The notes under the pieces were generated by a model, which made no database searches, was not told the DNA's origin, and saw only the letters and a program-made list of their open reading frames with translations. This document shows positions 5,184-5,255 of a DNA stretch of 5,255 bases, one piece after another. The translations under genes and the position numbers were made by a program. Source of the DNA: Acidobacteriaceae bacterium (GTDB taxonomy: Bacteria; Acidobacteriota; Terriglobia; Terriglobales; Acidobacteriaceae); assembly GCA_003162255.1 (NCBI GenBank), contig PMMJ01000506.1, forward strand, positions 1-5,255, given 5' to 3'. Position 1 is the stretch's first letter. Every line of letters starts with the position of its first letter.

Positions 5184-5255
5184 TCACTGCGGGCAGTTGC
5201 CGAGCTTGCGCTCGGCTTGGACCCTTCGACTCCGCTCAGGGCAGGCTCGCGAGGC
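5184..5255 (+). repeat. Dispersed palindromic repeat, copy R3 (runs off the right edge)
   Basis: Same orientation as R1 and R2. The inner hairpin is GCCGAGC (5199-5205), loop TTGC, GCTCGGC (5210-5216), one base longer in the loop than the other copies. From TTGGACCCTTCG onward it matches R2 with only a few substitutions up to the window end. It lies upstream of the BON gene's candidate promoter. Confidence 0.75.

Noticed and set aside
601..5255. CRISPR-like array from the recurring hairpin repeat
   Set aside because: The copies are kilobases apart, vary in length, have no regular spacers and no cas genes nearby.

Overview
The window looks like an ordinary chromosomal segment from a GC-rich bacterium. 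The best guess is an Acidobacteriota (Terriglobia-like) genome. This rests on the gene set, the GTG/TTG starts with purine-rich Shine-Dalgarno sites, and intergenic spaces filled with short palindromic and heptameric repeats. That taxonomic call is impressionistic; the sequence alone does not prove it.

Layout from left to right: (1) a Mn/Fe superoxide dismutase on the minus strand, cut by the left edge; (2) a 166-bp divergent spacer holding a double-hairpin repeat; (3) serA, a phosphoglycerate dehydrogenase with an ACT domain, on the plus strand; (4) a 90-bp convergent spacer with heptamer repeats that run into the ends of both flanking genes; (5) a secreted alpha/beta hydrolase on the minus strand; (6) a two-domain Sua5/TsaC threonylcarbamoyl-AMP synthase on the minus strand; (7) a secreted double-BON-domain protein on the minus strand, lying between two same-orientation copies of the dispersed repeat. 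No gene-free stretch exceeds about 222 bp. No tRNA, rRNA, insertion sequence or CRISPR array was seen.

The genes do not form a clear pathway. They cover oxidative defence (SOD), serine biosynthesis (SerA), tRNA t6A modification (TsaC) and two envelope or periplasmic proteins (hydrolase, BON). The last three share a strand but are separated by 159-194 bp with their own candidate promoters, so one operon is not supported. I found no new multi-gene system. The notable features are small-scale: three copies of a structured repeat, 7-bp-period arrays at three places (two forming the last codons of convergent genes), a 15-bp tandem repeat inside a signal peptide, a hydrolase without an acid at the usual triad position, and a hairpin covering a ribosome binding site.
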